DNA from: Cavia porcellus
Taxonomy: Eukaryota; Chordata; Mammalia; Rodentia; Caviidae
NCBI RefSeq assembly: GCF_034190915.1
Contig: NW_026947500.1
Location: forward strand, 20,148,501-20,212,500
Direction of reading: 5' to 3'
DNA length: 64,000 bases
Made by a program: the position numbers and the translations under genes. This document shows, one piece after another, positions 63,352 through 64,000 of the stretch; within the stretch, counting starts at the first letter, position 1, and the number at the start of each line of letters is the position of its first letter. The notes under the pieces are model-generated. The model made no database searches. It saw only the letters and a list, made by a program, of their open reading frames with translations, and had not been told where the DNA came from.

Positions 63352-63965
63352 TGTTATACTAAGATGCTGAAAAATTAAAATAATTGATTAAAAGATAATT
63401 AGCAAAAATAGTTAGTTAAAAAGATAGTTATTAGCAATATTGTCATTCTGTACTGACTCATTACCCTAGTAACCACGCACCGACCACATAGTTATAGATT
63501 AACTGACCATGTGGTTATGCTGTTTTGTACGTGTAGCCCCCCCCAAGTAACCTGTGTGCTATGTCAACCTTTGTTCCCCTTGTAAGAGACAAATGATGTT
63601 GTGTCAACCATTGTTCCCTTTATAAGAAACAAATGTTCCTGAAATTGACAGACCAAGGGCTATAAATTGGCTAACCACCCACTGTGAAATGCCTCTGACC
63701 TCAAGCAAAGGGGAACAAAGGCCCACCTTGCTTCTGTTTCTCATCATTACATAATGATGAGATGTACTTAATGATGTACTTAATGATCAATGAGCTAATC
63801 ATAAATGAACTATAAAAATCAGTCAAAATTCTAACTCAGTTGCACAGCTTTGCAAATTCCATCTGCACTGTGTCGCTGGGCCAGCTAAAAAAAAGGCGCT
63901 TCTTCCTAAAAACGACATCGTTTTGCCTTGTCTTTTCCATCTCAGGGGTTTTGCCCCATTTTTCA
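63352..63965 (+). mobile_element. ERV LTR
   Basis: 614 bp beginning TGTTATAC and ending TTTTTCA, following the env remnant. It has a TATA box (CTATAAAAATC, about 63811) and a pyrimidine-rich U5. The start is fixed by TG after a short purine stretch (tagggaa) in the polypurine-tract position, so it is tentative. Confidence 0.65.
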
Positions 63966-63967
63966 TC

Positions 63968-63988
63968 TTGGGGGCCTTTTTGGGGAAG
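63968..63988 (+). promoter_or_regulatory. Primer-binding-site-like sequence after the LTR
   Basis: TTGGGGGCCTTTTTGGGGA, three bases after the LTR end, matches about 11 of 18 positions of a tRNA-Pro primer-binding site. Such a site normally follows a 5' LTR. Confidence 0.4.
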
Positions 63989-64000
63989 TACACGACCAAC

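Overview
The window is mammalian nuclear DNA, most likely from a rodent of the squirrel lineage. Four kinds of evidence point there: tRNA-derived ID-type SINEs with intact pol III A and B boxes, composite SINEs made of a 7SL/B1-like part fused to an ID-like part, rodent-type LTRs, and spliced vertebrate genes. The rodent call is firm; the squirrel call is inferred from the SINE types alone. I see no bacterial or phage genes, no CRISPR array, and no wholly novel multi-gene system.

Two host protein-coding loci can be read. On the minus strand, 16,025 to about 10,840 is a SPATA31-family (testis/spermatogenesis-associated, formerly FAM75) locus. Four exons splice in phase (16022-15837, 15178-15121, 14069-14018, 13810 onward), giving a readable 615-residue product. 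A frameshift near 12,290 then ends the frame, and the family C-terminus continues as broken fragments to about 10,850, so I call it a disrupted gene. On the plus strand, a KRAB C2H2 zinc-finger repressor gene runs from a CpG-rich promoter (about 25,250-26,350, with ZNF143-like and NRF1-like motifs) through a probable non-coding exon (30889-30931), a KRAB-A exon (31007-31133), a KRAB-B exon (31405-31497) and a 19-finger exon (33291-35431). The joined frame is open for 785 codons. A decayed zinc-finger remnant lies on the opposite strand at 23.8-24.4 kb.

Most of the rest is transposon-derived. The most interesting group is a LINE-1-derived family that carries a 5' UTR, ORF1 and a long 3' UTR but no ORF2 (half-L1 or HAL1 architecture). 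Three near full-length copies lie on the minus strand (534-3749, 27149-30673, 53997-57274), each bounded by target-site duplications; the middle copy has a perfect 17-bp one. Truncated relatives lie at 22562-23398, 20837-21592, about 6985-7640 and 41.1-41.24 kb. Their 3' UTRs carry an imperfect ~151-bp internal periodicity. One copy has a 55-bp triplication in its 5' UTR and a duplicated 3' terminus. Older L1 fragments fill much of 5-6.8, 17-20, 24.5-25, 36.9-38.3, 40-42, 44.2-44.9 and 47.9-48.3 kb.

Endogenous retroviral sequence sits at both ends of the window. At 59.9-64 kb there is a decayed class I (gammaretrovirus-like) element with integrase, env and an LTR. A 599-bp solo LTR is inserted in its integrase, and its 3' LTR is directly followed by a primer-binding-site-like sequence, as if a second provirus begins there. 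The first 200 bases of the window hold a related env tail in the same orientation. A class II (IAP-like) solo LTR with a perfect 6-bp duplication lies at 7164-7531, and a MaLR-like LTR at 43359-43821 interrupts a composite SINE. These nested insertions give relative ages for several elements.
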